Positions 1 to 12,297 of a DNA stretch of 64,000 nt are shown here, in pieces. A program made the translations under genes and the position numbers. The notes under the pieces were generated by a model. It had not been told where the DNA came from, ran no database searches, and was given only the letters and a program-made list of their open reading frames with translations. Each line of letters starts with the position of its first letter. The stretch's first letter is position 1. This stretch comes from Aldrovandia affinis (lineage: Eukaryota > Chordata > Actinopteri > Notacanthiformes > Halosauridae): the NCBI GenBank assembly GCA_029706075.1, contig JAINUG010000148.1, positions 992,001-1,056,000 on the forward strand, read 5' to 3'.

Positions 1-129
1 ATAGTGACTGCCTTTTGTGTTGGTGCTCTGGTTGCATATAGGGTATATGTTACTGTGTGCTTACGCCAGTTATTATTCAAAAATACCCCGTATTGGGCCT
101 CCCATGTGGTGCCTCCAGCGAAATCACTA

Positions 130-426
130 TTCCTTGGTGCAATGATGCACCCCAGGGTCTGGAATCAAATCCTGCAGTGTCAGTGGCGGCTGGCTTGGGA
201 GTCCTGCGGGGTGATGCATATGCTGACCGCAGTGCCAGGGAGGGAGGGTTTCAGTAGGCGTGGTATCCCTCACCTCATTGCACATTAAGGACTCTGGTTG
301 ATTGGGTACCTGCAGTCTGCCTATGTCAGCTGCTCAAGAAGTGCAGTCCTCTGGTGCAATGGTTGCGCAGCTCGGCTGCTGGACTGCAGAGTGAACATAA
401 GCAGAGGCTGGCTGTACGTGCTTTGG
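130..426. repeat. interspersed repeat, copy 1 (SINE-like)
   Basis: Shares ordered blocks with 8578-8862: tgcaccccag, the ggcggctgg/gactgtggctgg block, gggtttcagt, cgcagctcggct and tggactgcagagt. The two copies are well diverged. GC-rich spacing and length of about 300 bp suggest a SINE; I cannot name the family. Confidence 0.55.
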
Positions 427-1040
427 TGAACATGTGCGCTTGTCTGAGTGATGGCACTTCAAATATGTCTGAAGTGTCTCCGTGATATCTCTTTGAGCCC
501 ACGAGGTAAGCCGTGAGCCATAGAAATAATTTTACAGAACACTAATTGTCAAAGTAATGTCGATTTTGTTTTGGTTGGGTGAGTCATGTTGGAGAGAGGG
601 ACTCTGCACATATACTGTGCACATGGCTCCAGGCAGGATTTGGGAGATGCCCCCAAGACAACATGCAGTGGGGAAGCACAAAGAAGCGCTTATATTGAGC
701 TGAGCATTAAAGCAACAAACCGGAGTCTCGCTTCTTATTAAAGGTCTTGAATAACTGAGGGCCTGAGAAGAAAATTTGCTCCTCAGCAAATCTCTGAAGA
801 AGTGGTTTGCCAGTTCACCACAGAAGGTGAAACTTGATGTGGTCTTTCATTGCAAAGCTTGCTGTTATGTGTTCATAATGATGAGTGTGTCATTTATACG
901 TACTGTATGATGGATTCCTGTGTGCCATGCATTTGATTTAATCTCCCTGCTTTGCGGGCTGTCCTTAAATTGAAATAATGCCTTTAAGTACTTTTGTTTT
1001 TGTCTCTCAAACAACTTTATGCTCTTGGTAGTCAGTGTTC

Positions 1041-1079
1041 ATTATTAATATATATATTGAATTATATATATTAATAATA
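1041..1079. repeat. AT-rich inverted repeat
   Basis: Arms attattaatatatatat and its near-complement ttatatatattaataat flank a short ttgaa centre, so the segment can form a cruciform or hairpin. It may be a simple (TA)n expansion. Confidence 0.6.
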
Positions 1080-2404
1080 TTGTGTAAGTACAAAAGTAAA
1101 TAAGGACACATTCTTAAATTAGTTGTTCAATGTTAGGAACAAGTTGCTAGGCAGGAGGATTGAGAGAAGCCCTTGTTAGTTTCAGATGGCAGTAACCAGT
1201 AGAACATCTCAAAACAGTGTCAAAATCCTCTGACATAAGCACATTATCCAGGAATGGGGAAAAAAACTGTACATTAAGGCTATTAAGTCTGGGTTGAGAA
1301 TCACAATGCGGTCTTCACAGTGGCACAACGCAATGACAACTAGCTCAAGACTCAGATCATAACAGATTAAACCATTTCTGTGAGCGTTTATTTGAAAGAA
1401 TCTTACCTTTCTATACCCAGATAAGTACTAAGGTACATGGAACATGGGTGTCCTACATAATTATAATGCTAGTAACTGGATCATTTCACAAGTTTCATCC
1501 ATTATTCCTCGGGCCATCCCATTGCCTTAAACTCTGCCTTAAACCCCCTGACCCCCCACCCACCCCCACCCCTGCACCCTAATTGTTTTGGTCTGACTCT
1601 GTACTTCTTACCAGGGAGATTTAATCCTCACCATTGTCTGCGGATGGCTGTAGGGAGCCCCTGTGCCAGCCTGTTTACAGAGGGGCTGCTGTAAGCCGAT
1701 CTGTCTCGTTCACACCCCTCTTTTAGGGGGAGGGGGCAGACAGGGCATTGAGCTTGAGCCTGTGCATTATCCAGTAGGCACACAAGTGGGTGTAGCCAGT
1801 GAAATTAGCTTACTTACTCCATTGAATAGTATCAGTATTTCCAGTATGAGCCGTGGGCGGGACTGCAGTTTCTATCTGCGGGGGCTGTGCCGTCCATGCT
1901 AGCTACTGTGTGTCGCCACTGACGTCAGCACAGTGCTCTGCTCTCACTCATGGGGTAAGTGTATTAATGGGTTGCCACATGTTTCCATTAGAGGCACGAC
2001 ACCCCGCACATATCCAGCAGTAAAGAGGCTGTGGACTCCCCTGACTCTTAACGCACACACACAGCAAAGCTGTAGCTCTGCATTCCAGCGGCCAGTCCTG
2101 ACAGCTTTACTCACGGCCATGTTTGATGCCCCGCCCCCTGACCTTTTCCTTGGAATCCGGGGCTCTCCGTGAGGGGTTAGAATTAATTACAGTCAGTAAA
2201 GCCTAAGATGTCACAGGTAAATGTTCCCCATAAAATGATCTGTGAAGAGACCCTGATGGAATGAAAATGTTTGTCTCTGTGTGCTATGTTGACGGTGGCA
2301 TGTGAACTGTTTTGGGAAAAGCCTCTGTAGAGGTTGAGACATCTATGCCATTGGGCGCTTCTTCTTCCTGGATTGAATAATGGCTGCTGAATTGAATTGA
2401 TGGC

Positions 2405-2618
2405 TGGCAGTGTGGTATAATGGTTAGGGAACTGGGCTTGTAACGTTAAGGTTGCAGGTTCAATCCCCAGGTGGGACACTGCCGTTGTACCCTTGAGCAA
2501 GGTACTGAATTGCTTCAGTTAATATCCAGCTATATAAATGGATTGTAAAGAAATGTAAACTGTAAGTCGCTCTGGATAAGAGCGTCTGCTAAATGCCTGT
2601 AATGTAATGTAATGTAAT
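2405..2618 (+). repeat. tRNA-derived SINE, class A, full-length copy
   Basis: A tRNA-like head (tgtggtataatggttagg... with B-box-like ggttcaatcccc), a middle part with cttgagcaaggtact and tccagctatataaatgg, the tail core gtaagtcgctctggataaga and cgtctgctaaatg, then a (TAATG)n end. The tail core resembles V-SINE/Mermaid-type fish SINEs; the family name is tentative. Confidence 0.85.
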
Positions 2619-3222
2619 AATGAAATTACGATCCGTTTCTGTCAATGTTTTCAACGCTGCCCTTTGCTGTCATCGTGCGGTGTTCTCCCTGTGGTGGGAT
2701 TTCTCAGATTGATTTAATTTCCGTCACATGACTTGTTGATTCCTAGCATACCAGAGTAAAAGACTCATTCAGAACTTGTGGACCAACCTGCAGACACGCC
2801 TAAAAATGTCTGGCATTTATGCTATTCTCGTATGAGCACATAATGCAGCGATTGGCCGCAATAACAAAACCATTTTCAAAGCCATTGTTTGGGAGCTGTG
2901 TCAGTCGCTGATTAGCGAGCAGTATGCAAGTAATTACCCCCTTTGGCGTGCCCGCTCTGTCACATTGGCTGAAAGGTGGAGGGATGAGGTCAAAGGTCAC
3001 AGGGGCACTGCCGTTCCCTGGACGTTGGGAAACACAAACACAGAGCGGTGAGTAATGGAGAGGTTTAATGGCCTGCTTGAATACCTGTAGGCCTCTGTGA
3101 CACATTAACTCAGTTCACTACAGCATGTGGACTTATCTGCTGCTTAACCATGATTTTCTTCCATGGGAACAATTCCAGAGTTTTATGGGCTTCGATTGTA
3201 ATCACAAGTTTTGAAAGTGTAT

Positions 3223-3261
<39 letters not shown>

Positions 3262-5150
3262 CGTGTTTGTGTGTATGTAATTTATCCTGTCATTGGTCAT
3301 TGTTTGACCCAGGGTCAGTGATGCACTCATGGCTATTGAATTCCCTGGAAAGGTTGGCATCACTTCTGTAAGCTAGTTACTGGGGATGCAATATTAGGAT
3401 CCTTCCAGGAATATTAGGAGTTTTTGAAGTAATCTCGGGAAATGTGGAAATTCCATTGAATCTTTGTACTGGTTCTTTAAATCAAGAGTGTAACCACATA
3501 TTAATATTGGGGGACATAATTAAAGGGAATGTTTTATCTACAAATTATTGGGAGGGCCAGATATGACTGTTTTGAATACCCCCCCACTCGTTATGCCAAT
3601 GTTTTATATAATTTTCTCACAGAGTATTTTTGTCAGGTTTTCAGTATTGAAATTTCTTTAAAAAAATGTATTTCCATATGAAAATCATTAGCAGTAACAA
3701 TCTTTCTGTTGGTAATTTTCCTTGGGAAATAGCACCTTTTGACATGGACACCTTCATTTAATGCCAGTGGAATGAACAACATCCTGTTTCATACAAATTT
3801 CTAGATGCATGTGCCTTCATGCCCCCTCTTTGTATGGAAACACACTTTTGCAACTTTTGAACCCAATGACTCTCTGGACATATTTTGCATTGAACCCATC
3901 CTACTGACTCAGTCCCATAAACCTCATCCTAAAGAGGAATCAGCAGGAGTCCTCTCACTCCCCCAAATCCCAGATTAAAGGTTGTTCATCCCAAAGGCTA
4001 ATCCCCCGCACCCCTTCTGTTCACCATACCCCCACGGGCTGGAACAACTTAATGCTAAGCATAGCATCAGGCTGTAGCTGTTTTTAGTTTAGCTGTTCTG
4101 TACACCAAGCCCCCGTTCAGAAAAAAGGCATGTGAAAGACAAACTTCCATCTCATTAATAGTCCTCCCTCACAGTGTAGCATATTGCTTTTTAATTCAAA
4201 ATGAGAAGACCCACAAAGAGAAGATGACGTGGCTATGTCAAACTATTTTATTCGACATGTACTTTTTGTTCTTGTTTTGCTGGGTCAACAGCCCTTCAGC
4301 AGGATTCTGTGCAAGAAGTTCTGTCTTTAATCAAACAAGGAGGCCAGAACACTTCAACTAATCAAACAAAGCTCAAACTCTGGAGAGAGACATCTAATTG
4401 TTACTATAGTTACTGTCCTCTTAACATAACACATTGTGACTTGAAGTTTGAAAACATATGTTTGATTATGCTTGTAAAGAGATGGACAATTGTTGCTGCA
4501 GTGGCTGTTAACGGCTTCTGGGTTGTCCTTGTGTGCAGTCATAAATCATTGATAGTCATACTATATCGTAGAAATGAGGAACCCATGTTTGCGCACCATT
4601 CCGTTGCTGAAATGTCAACTTAAGTAAATAATTAATTCCAGCCGATTAAAGGATGGTAAGGATTTGACACGCTTAAATGGAGCGAGGCCTTGTTACTCAA
4701 CAGTACCCTAAAGCCTGCATTATAGACTTCCAGACGTAACACAGTGTCTCTCACCAAATAATTGAGCTGAATAACAGTTTTACTTTGATGTCTGTGTTAT
4801 TTCAGTTCATTGAAAACTGAGTCACCTCTCCTTGTAGGGATAATGCTTGGTAGTTTGGGCAGAGGAACACCTATTTGTGTTGTCTCTGGTACATCAAGCC
4901 AACTAAAGGGCTGTAAAATTTGACAGTCAAAGAAACTACCCAATTCTTCTCAATTGCTATTAAAATGTATTTGTTATGACAACCTTAAATCAGTTTAGGT
5001 ACAGTATATAGGTTTGAAAGGCCACAAAATTAGTGTTGTGGTCTCTCTCTGTAATCAAAGTGGTTTAATGTTACCACAGAGTAAATGAACCTGTCTCTGT
5101 AAATTTACTCAGCTAGATATCGGATGTCAAGCCACAACTCATATAGTGAT
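2619..5150. other. intergenic DNA upstream of rassf3, part 2
   Basis: AT-rich sequence with a (TG)n microsatellite. No gene, exon or RNA recognised. Confidence 0.45.
3217..3270. repeat. (TG)n microsatellite
   Basis: About 20 GT dinucleotides with a few C interruptions at the right end. Confidence 0.9.
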
Positions 5151-5154
5151 GTAA

Positions 5155-5850
5155 CAAACCAAACATGAAGACCAAGAAGCCACTAAAACAAGTCAAATAT
5201 TACCTGTAGAGAAGCACATATCAGCAGAGGATTACAAGAACATTTCAAAGTCACTGACTATCCCTTTGAGTACAGTGAAGTTCATTGTTGTGAAGAGGAA
5301 TATACTTACTCAATGTACATCCAATCATTCCCAGATTAAGCCACCCTTCCAAACTGGGCAAGTAGGAAACTGGTTAGGGAAGTTAACTGTAAATGGCGAC
5401 ATTTATAAAGTTGTGTGTCTGAGATGGGTGTCAGTGTTCGTACATCATCAATATCCCAGGCCCTGCACAAAGCTGGCCTCTATGGGCTAGTGGCAAGATG
5501 GATGAGATCTTATCTCAAGTGCAGTTGATGCAAAGCGTGCAAATGATGTTGAAGACTTGAAGAACGTTTTGTGGTCAAGAGAGATAGAATTTTGTACTCA
5601 ATTCAAAGTATTATAGCTGGCGCAAGCCCAACACATCACCCAGTCAACACTGTCCAAACTGTCAAGCATGTTGGTGGCAGTGTCATGCTATGGGAATGCT
5701 CCACATCATTAGGGACTGCCTGTCAGGATTGAGGGGAACATGTACGGGGAAAGGTACAGGCCAATTCTAGAGGAAAACCTGATTTAACCAGGCAAGAATC
5801 TTACACTGGGCTGAAAAGTATTTTTGCAGGACAAAATGTGAAATTATTGC
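5155..5850 (+). mobile_element. decayed Tc1/mariner-type DNA transposon
   Basis: Ordered fragments of a Tc1-like transposase gene are visible: the accaagaagccactaaaaca region, agaagcacatatcagcagag, catttcaaagtcactgacta, cacatcacccagtcaacact, and gtcaagcatgttggtggcag followed by tgtcatgctatggg, which reads [11 protein letters not shown]. Stops and frameshifts make it non-coding. The terminal repeats are not clear. It is an old relic of a group very common in fish. Confidence 0.75.
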
Positions 5851-8577
5851 TAATTTTTGCATTTTTGCACTGTGCTGCATATGCACTCCATGACCTTTCT
5901 GAGGAAATGTACAGATTAAGTATGGAAACTGCTCCGATGATTAACCAGACCATTAACATTCATATGGACTGGCGCGCGTACTTCAGCCTGTGAAAGAGCA
6001 CTGGGCTGAAACACATACATGGTTCTACTGCACAGTTAGCCCTTTTTGCTTGCAGCCTTGTGTGCAGAAAGGTTTGAACAAAGGCACAACTCATACTGGG
6101 ATAAAAAAAACCTTAGCTCTACTCCTCTTTTTCCCCCAGATTTATCATTAACCAAAACATAGAGGAGTGGTGGGGCGTGTTCAGCCAGACTACGACCAGG
6201 TCAGGTCTGCCAGCACTAACAGTACGCTCATTGTCACTTATCTGCAGTCAGCTCTGAAACCTTGATGTTTATTTTAAGATAGTGAACAGAGCAATCACGG
6301 CCATTTGTTCCCTACTGTCTGCGAGGGCAGGGGAGCTCTGAGGACCATACTGGTTCTGGGTCCTGTCGGCCCTGTTTGTAAGACAGAGGGTCATAGGTGA
6401 TGGTTTCAAAACAAGATCAGAGCGTGGAATACAAAAAGCATTCCTGAACCGAGCCCACTCACTGACATACAGTGAATCCATCTCCTCGCAAGAGCCGCCA
6501 TTCCCCTTGAATGGGTCTTTCATTGTGTCTTGGAATTTACAGTAGCCATCGACGATCCAATCTCAGGTTGAATGATTTATGATTTACTTTTAACAGCCAG
6601 GTACTCTTTTGTCTTTGTGCTGTCTGGCTAAGGGGATTCCATTAGGGGAAAAAACTATGAAAGATGATACGCAATCCGTGGACTTTGTGTGTATGTAAGA
6701 CAATGTCTTAAACTTTGCTTATGACCAATCTTATTTTGGCTTACATAGACTAACTGAGATAAATGGCATGTATTCATTATTCACAGAACACTGTGAGGGG
6801 GGAAAACAAGCTTCACTGTGTTATAAATGTGCTTTGAAAAAATGGATCTGGGGAGATATAAGACAGGAACCATCTGCTTAGAAAATGAATGGGTGTGCAC
6901 AGTAATCTGTTTTGGCAACAGAGTTGGAGAAATAGACAAACCATTTCAGCTGTGAGGAGCAATTATTATTACAGAACATTTATCCCATTCATTTGTTAAT
7001 TAGAAACCTAGGTGTCCTTTCATATATATGGGTGTGAGTTATCAATAACATACTGTGCTTAAAAATAAATAATATTTTAGCATGATTCTACATGCACACT
7101 AGGTTACTGAAAGAGTTAAAGGTATAAACACATAGATAATGTGATTTATTACCATATTATTACAAAACATTCCTGTCTCCTTTGATCGTTGCTCTGTATG
7201 TCTTGAGTGTTGGGGTCCTGTGATTTATGTTGCCTTGGGGATGACAGAAGCATTGCGCTATTGAAATGGTGAAATCCAGGAAGGATGACAGATCGTGAAT
7301 AAGAAGCAGGTTATGGAGAAAGAAACTGGCTGGAGGGAATGGTCAATCCAGACAGTTTACTGAAGGCAGACAATGGATTCAGCTCCTATTTTATATGGTA
7401 CCTGTCTGTTCTCTTTTCAACTATAGAGACAGAATGCAAAAAAAAGAGTAGCATTCATATTGAATGCATACTGTTCCCAAAATGAAACATCATCCAAGAG
7501 CATGTGCAGGTAAAGCAATGGTATTCTGGCAATTTTAGATGACAGTGCTGCGCTGAGTATTCTTTTTTACACTTGGTAACAGTTTGGCTGTTGTAAGGAA
7601 TGGTTGATATTTTTGTTTTCTCTTTTTCGCTATGATTAAATCATCTTCAAAGTGTCTGCAGGAGAAAGAAAAGGTTTAGCTTTTCAAACGTCAAAGGTGG
7701 GGCTGAACGTCTTTTGTTCTTAACTGATGGGATTACAAAGCCCCCATACCCTCAACAGAAACACACTACGCGGTCTTCCCCTTGAACGTCACCACACGCA
7801 GCTCAGAGAGTATCTCTCACTCCGCACCCGCCCACCATTTTTGACACCCAACACCCCATACAGACAACGGGCCATTGTCAGCTGTGCTCTGATGAAAGAA
7901 CAAACACTCGCCACTGACTCAGTCAAGAATGGCTGTTCACAGAGATTTCAGAGACAGACTTTTTGTCACGTAGGGGACAGTTGACCTGCCTTTGGGGAAA
8001 TAATTCCCCACACCTCCATGTGATTGCTTTTGTGTCACACCGGAGAGTGGAGAGTATTAGGGCCTCCCTCAGCAGAGGAGAATAGGTGCTTGTGTTGCTT
8101 CTTGTCAGCTGTATTAGGGGTGACCTCTGACCTCTTTTTAGCTCTTCTTCGCTCCTGGGGTGTTTCAGGCTCGTTGTTTAAGCCCTCCTTGAGCAGGGCT
8201 GAATGTATGTTTCTATGTATTGCTGATTTCACAGGGGCTTCCACCATGGGATTTTACGCTTGTTCTCTCTGGACCAGTGCAGCTCCACTCCTTGACAAAT
8301 GATCAACACTCACCTCAATGTTGTATACTGTAATTGTATGAGAATAGTATTCCCTACTCAATTTCAATTGTAATTTATACATTTCAGCAAAGTGGCATCA
8401 GACAATTTTGCATACGGGTAAATGGAGGCCTATACAACAGCTGACACCCTCATGTATGTCTGTACCCTCATTTTTGATGTGACAATTATTGACGATACAA
8501 TTCAGGTCATGTCTGTGGAACCTCAGAAATAAGCACATTTGGGAGTTGTCAGGTGGTGCGTACAACTAAAGAACTTA

Positions 8578-8862
8578 TTCTCAGTGCAGCAGTGCACCCC
8601 AGAATGATCCAAAATCTAATCCTAACCATGCCAGTGGTGACTGTGGCTGGCAGCATTGCCCGGTGGGGCGTAATTGGCCGTAGCATCACTTAGGAATGGT
8701 GGGTTTCAGTCAGCAGAATACTCCCCGCATCACTGCATAAGGGTAGCGCCCGTGGTGTTCCAGCATCAGCTGCGTAAGTAGTATGGTCCTTTTGATGCAA
8801 AGGCCGCGCAGCTCAGCTAGTGGACTGCAGAGTAAAGAAAAGCGCCGGCTAGCATGTGTTCC
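8578..8862. repeat. interspersed repeat, copy 2 (SINE-like)
   Basis: Second copy of the repeat at 130-426 in the same orientation, with the blocks gtgcaccccag, ggcgtaattggccg, gggtttcagtcagc, gcgcagctcagct and tggactgcagagtaaa. Confidence 0.55.
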
Positions 8863-10354
8863 AAATTGGGAGACAAAAAAATAATGTGTTAAAGAAATAA
8901 AATAAATAAACATCATCTCTGTAGAGGAACTGAAACTAACACCAGTACACTAGAAACTTGGGAGTTGTGATTATTTTGGAATCTGCGCTTGCCAGTCTTT
9001 GGTTTGTAAGATTGGGCTGGCCTGGCTGCTGACAGGCTAATTTTAGGGCTGTTCTGTGTACTTGGTTTAAATAAAGTGATGTCCTTCCAAAAACCCCGGA
9101 AAGCCTGCTGTTTATGGGGCGTGGTCTGATGTCTCCCTGATTCACAGCAGATGTTGCACACATTGCGCCCTATAGCTAGATGTACAGTCATCAACAGCTT
9201 ATCTTACTGCTGGCTGGGTTGAAACACAAATGCAATTGTATGAGACTGATGTGGAAAAAAACACAAAGCGCAAGCGTAGTTGAGTGGAAATATAATTAAG
9301 AAGAGCCTCAAGGCAAAATGGAATACATGCACTATTTACAGCTCTTGAAACTTTTGATAAACTGCATTTGGAGAGTAGCATTAAATAGTTTTGTTTCTTT
9401 GATAATTCAAGCCCACCTGATCAGGCAATGATAATAAAAACCCTGGAATGAAATTAACAAGAGTAATCAGCTATTTCACACAACTGTAAAACCTAATGAC
9501 CTATTTCCAATCAAATAATAATGCTGTTAGGACAAGAATGCAATCTGTACCATGTCCTATTTTTCTTTCTGTACAAAGATTTGGCTATCTTGTCCTATGT
9601 AGCAGAATGTTTGCACTGTTATCGTTTCTCAACCATTGTGCCAACACAGGAAACTGTTACTTCACCATTATGGGCCAAGTGGTTTACATGTAATCCAGAA
9701 CGACAGGGTAACCAGTTGCCATGGGTAAATTACAAAGTGGGAGCCTGACAGTGGGATACAGATGGGCTAGAACCAAAATGTCTCTGGCAAACAGAAAGCC
9801 ACCAGCAAGAAGCAGGCTTGTAATTTGGGGCTGGCTGGTGGGTCCAAAACTGCCTTCGACTGGGCCGTTATCTTAAAATAAGGCAACTTGTCCTCTTGTG
9901 GGCTCTTCGTGGAGCTGACCAATTGGCTAGCTTTTCCTGAAACTGTGCTTCTGCACCTGAAATGTGAGAAAGCTGTAAAACTGGTGCGGAGATCTCACAT
10001 TTCATTCGTTCACGGCAGACATAGTCTCTCCTGGTTGCAGGTTTCTGTTCAGGCATGTTGAAAAGTCTGATTACCGCAAAAAGTATGGCTTGCACAAACA
10101 CAAATTGGAGGCTTTGCATTGCAGTACTTGAAGTGTCTTTACATTGATCATCATAAGACAAGCACTCTTTCTCCAAATGTAAAACACCATAGAGGGCTTG
10201 ACTGCTGGGGTACAAAAGGGAGCTCTTCTAAAATATTAGTTTTTCACCCAGTATATGCAAGCTACTGTGCTGCATTGTTGTCATTAACTTATTTCTGTCA
10301 TTGGTTTATGAAGTTAGTAGAAGTATCTTATTTGTATGCAACCATCTCAAGAAT

Positions 10355-10490
10355 ATGAATAGAATAGAATAGAATAGCCTTTATTAATCCCGGGAAATTT
10401 GGTTTGTCACAGCAACAACAATGGTACAGGAGTGAAAGAACACACAAGACATACAGGACATAACAACATACTGGATAATAAATATATTTA
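10355..10490 (-). repeat. interspersed repeat with (GAATA)n end
   Basis: A short pentanucleotide run (agaatagaatagaatag) leads into cctttattaatcccgggaaa and tttgtcacagcaacaacaatgg, the kind of 3' tail seen in many fish interspersed repeats read in reverse. The family was not identified. Confidence 0.5.
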
Positions 10491-11559
10491 ATGCGTGTTC
10501 ATATTCACAAATCCACTACATATGCCTGACTTGATTCAAATGTTTATCCTCAAGCACAGCTGACCTCATTTAATAAAATGCATGAGATTAACTTTGGGGG
10601 AGAAGTAGCCCTCCTCTAACATTCACATTTAGGCTAATATCATCATGAGTTTAGAATGGGAATTGATTGTGCAAGATAACGAACTATTCGGTCTTATTTC
10701 TCAGTCATTGGGCCTGGAGACCCACAGAAGTGTTTGAACAGTCCCTAGGTAAAGCTACACGAAACCTGCAACTTCTGATACTGTATTAAGCTTCTGCCTC
10801 TCACTCACTCACTCACTCAGACACACAAGCTTCAGTGGCAATTTATAAACAGTCTGGTTTGATTTTTTTGAGCAGACGTTCTGTTACACCCTTTTGAATG
10901 GGCGGATTTGAAGTCTGAGCTTTTTTTCGTCTTTCATCTGCTTTTAAATCCTTTTGGCTTCTGTATTTTTAGTCTAGTTGGTGCTGTCTCCAGCTCTGGG
11001 AAAAAGAATGCAGCAAAAGAAGAAAATCAGCAAGTTGACTTTAGTGTGTTGCATGTTTATTGAGGTAAGTGAGAGACCACCTACCAAGCTGGCGCTGAGA
11101 AATGCAGAATGTGTTTTACTGAAAGAAAGACTACCTAGTAAAATAAATAGAACTCCTCTGTAGTGTACGGAGAATGAATTGTAATGTGTGGAATGACAAA
11201 CTTGGCATGTGAATGGCTTCTCTGATACGTAAAAAACCTTTTTTGCGAGAGCAACAAAATCAAGCATGCAGAATTTCACCATTCTAACCTAAACTAACCT
11301 TGGATAATTCGAACTGTAAACGGGAGCAAACTTTGTCCCTTCCTTTATTGCGGCAACCATAGACAAATATGTTTTTCTTTTCAAAATACACAATCGTAAA
11401 AAGTTTAACGCTCTGCATAAATACTAGTTATGTCATACGACACTGCCCCTCCTGTCTCCATTCGAACTAACATTACCTGGCGGTTTGTTTGATTTGGCAA
11501 AGCCAGTCGTCACCTTTCCCACCGTCGCACCGTTACCTCTAACCAGGAAGCTTGATCTC

Positions 11560-12174
11560 GAGGGCGATTGGATCATACATCGATGACCTCATCGTGTTTG
11601 CCTGTGGGTGTGTTCGTAGTGTGCTGGTTGGTAGAGCGCAACACAAGTACAGTATGACTTGAGCGGAGTGCGGTTTACCTTTCATTCGGCACTTTGCCTC
11701 GTCTTCAGGAAAAGTTAAATTTAAGGCAAACCCGGTTAGCTAATTTATTCGATAAACATTATCTACTGTAGTATAGGGGTTCCCGAACTGCCGAAGTGTT
11801 TGATTTAGCTAGATAATTAGATGCGTGTTTTAATTCTGGGTGGGTTTAAAACCGTAACGTTAGAATTAAAATTCTGTCCCATCTACCGGGAAGTCAAACG
11901 GTGACGTTTGACGGATAGAAGATAATATAAAATTTCCGACACTGTATGTACAACAGCAACGGTGAAAAGACAGCGTGCTAGTTTACAAACCACTCTTTGC
12001 TGAGCGAGATTGAGAGGGTTCTCTTAGCTGGCATTTAACTCGCCAGCTCTCTATCTAGCTATCGCACATGCTCAAGCAAACTTTTTGGATTTCGTACAAC
12101 TTTACGTCTTGCTGATTTTTGATGAGGCAAAGTCCGGACATTACTGAAGAAGAAAATAGGTGTCTTATCTTCAA
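11560..12174 (+). promoter_or_regulatory. rassf3: rassf3 promoter and 5' UTR region (predicted)
   Basis: The bases just upstream of the start codon carry more CpG than the AT-rich flank to their left and have no TATA box that I trust. An in-frame TAG at 12157-12159 closes the frame just before the ATG. The transcription start cannot be fixed from sequence alone. Confidence 0.35.
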
Positions 12175-12297
12175 ATGACGTGGACGAGCACCATGAGCAG
12201 TGGATACAGTAGTTTAGAAGAAGACTCCGAAGATTTTTTTTTCACGGCTAGAACTTCATTTTTCAAGAAGCCCTCAGGGAAACCAACACACTTCAAG
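12175..12297 (+). CDS. rassf3: rassf3 coding exon 1
   Basis: Encodes residues 1-41, ending with the codons for HFK in phase 0, followed by the donor gtaaac. It holds the acidic, aromatic N-terminal segment EEDSEDFFFTARTSFF typical of RASSF3. Initiation at 12175 adds MTWTST before the canonical MSSGYSS. Confidence 0.93.

Larger units (their letters stand above)
1..2404. other. intergenic DNA upstream of rassf3, part 1
   Basis: No protein or RNA gene recognised. It holds one copy of an interspersed repeat near the left edge and an AT inverted repeat at about 1041-1079, described separately. Confidence 0.5.
5851..11559. other. intergenic DNA upstream of rassf3, part 3
   Basis: AT-leaning sequence holding repeat copy 2 (8578-8862), a repeat with a (GAATA)n head at 10355-10490 and a (TCAC)n run near 10800-10819. 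Open frames of 60-115 codons are scattered here, but none shows domain content or exon context. Confidence 0.45.

Noticed and set aside
1-11559. Exons of the human neighbour TBK1 or XPOT
   Set aside because: No kinase or exportin-like peptide was found on either strand; the next gene probably lies outside the window.
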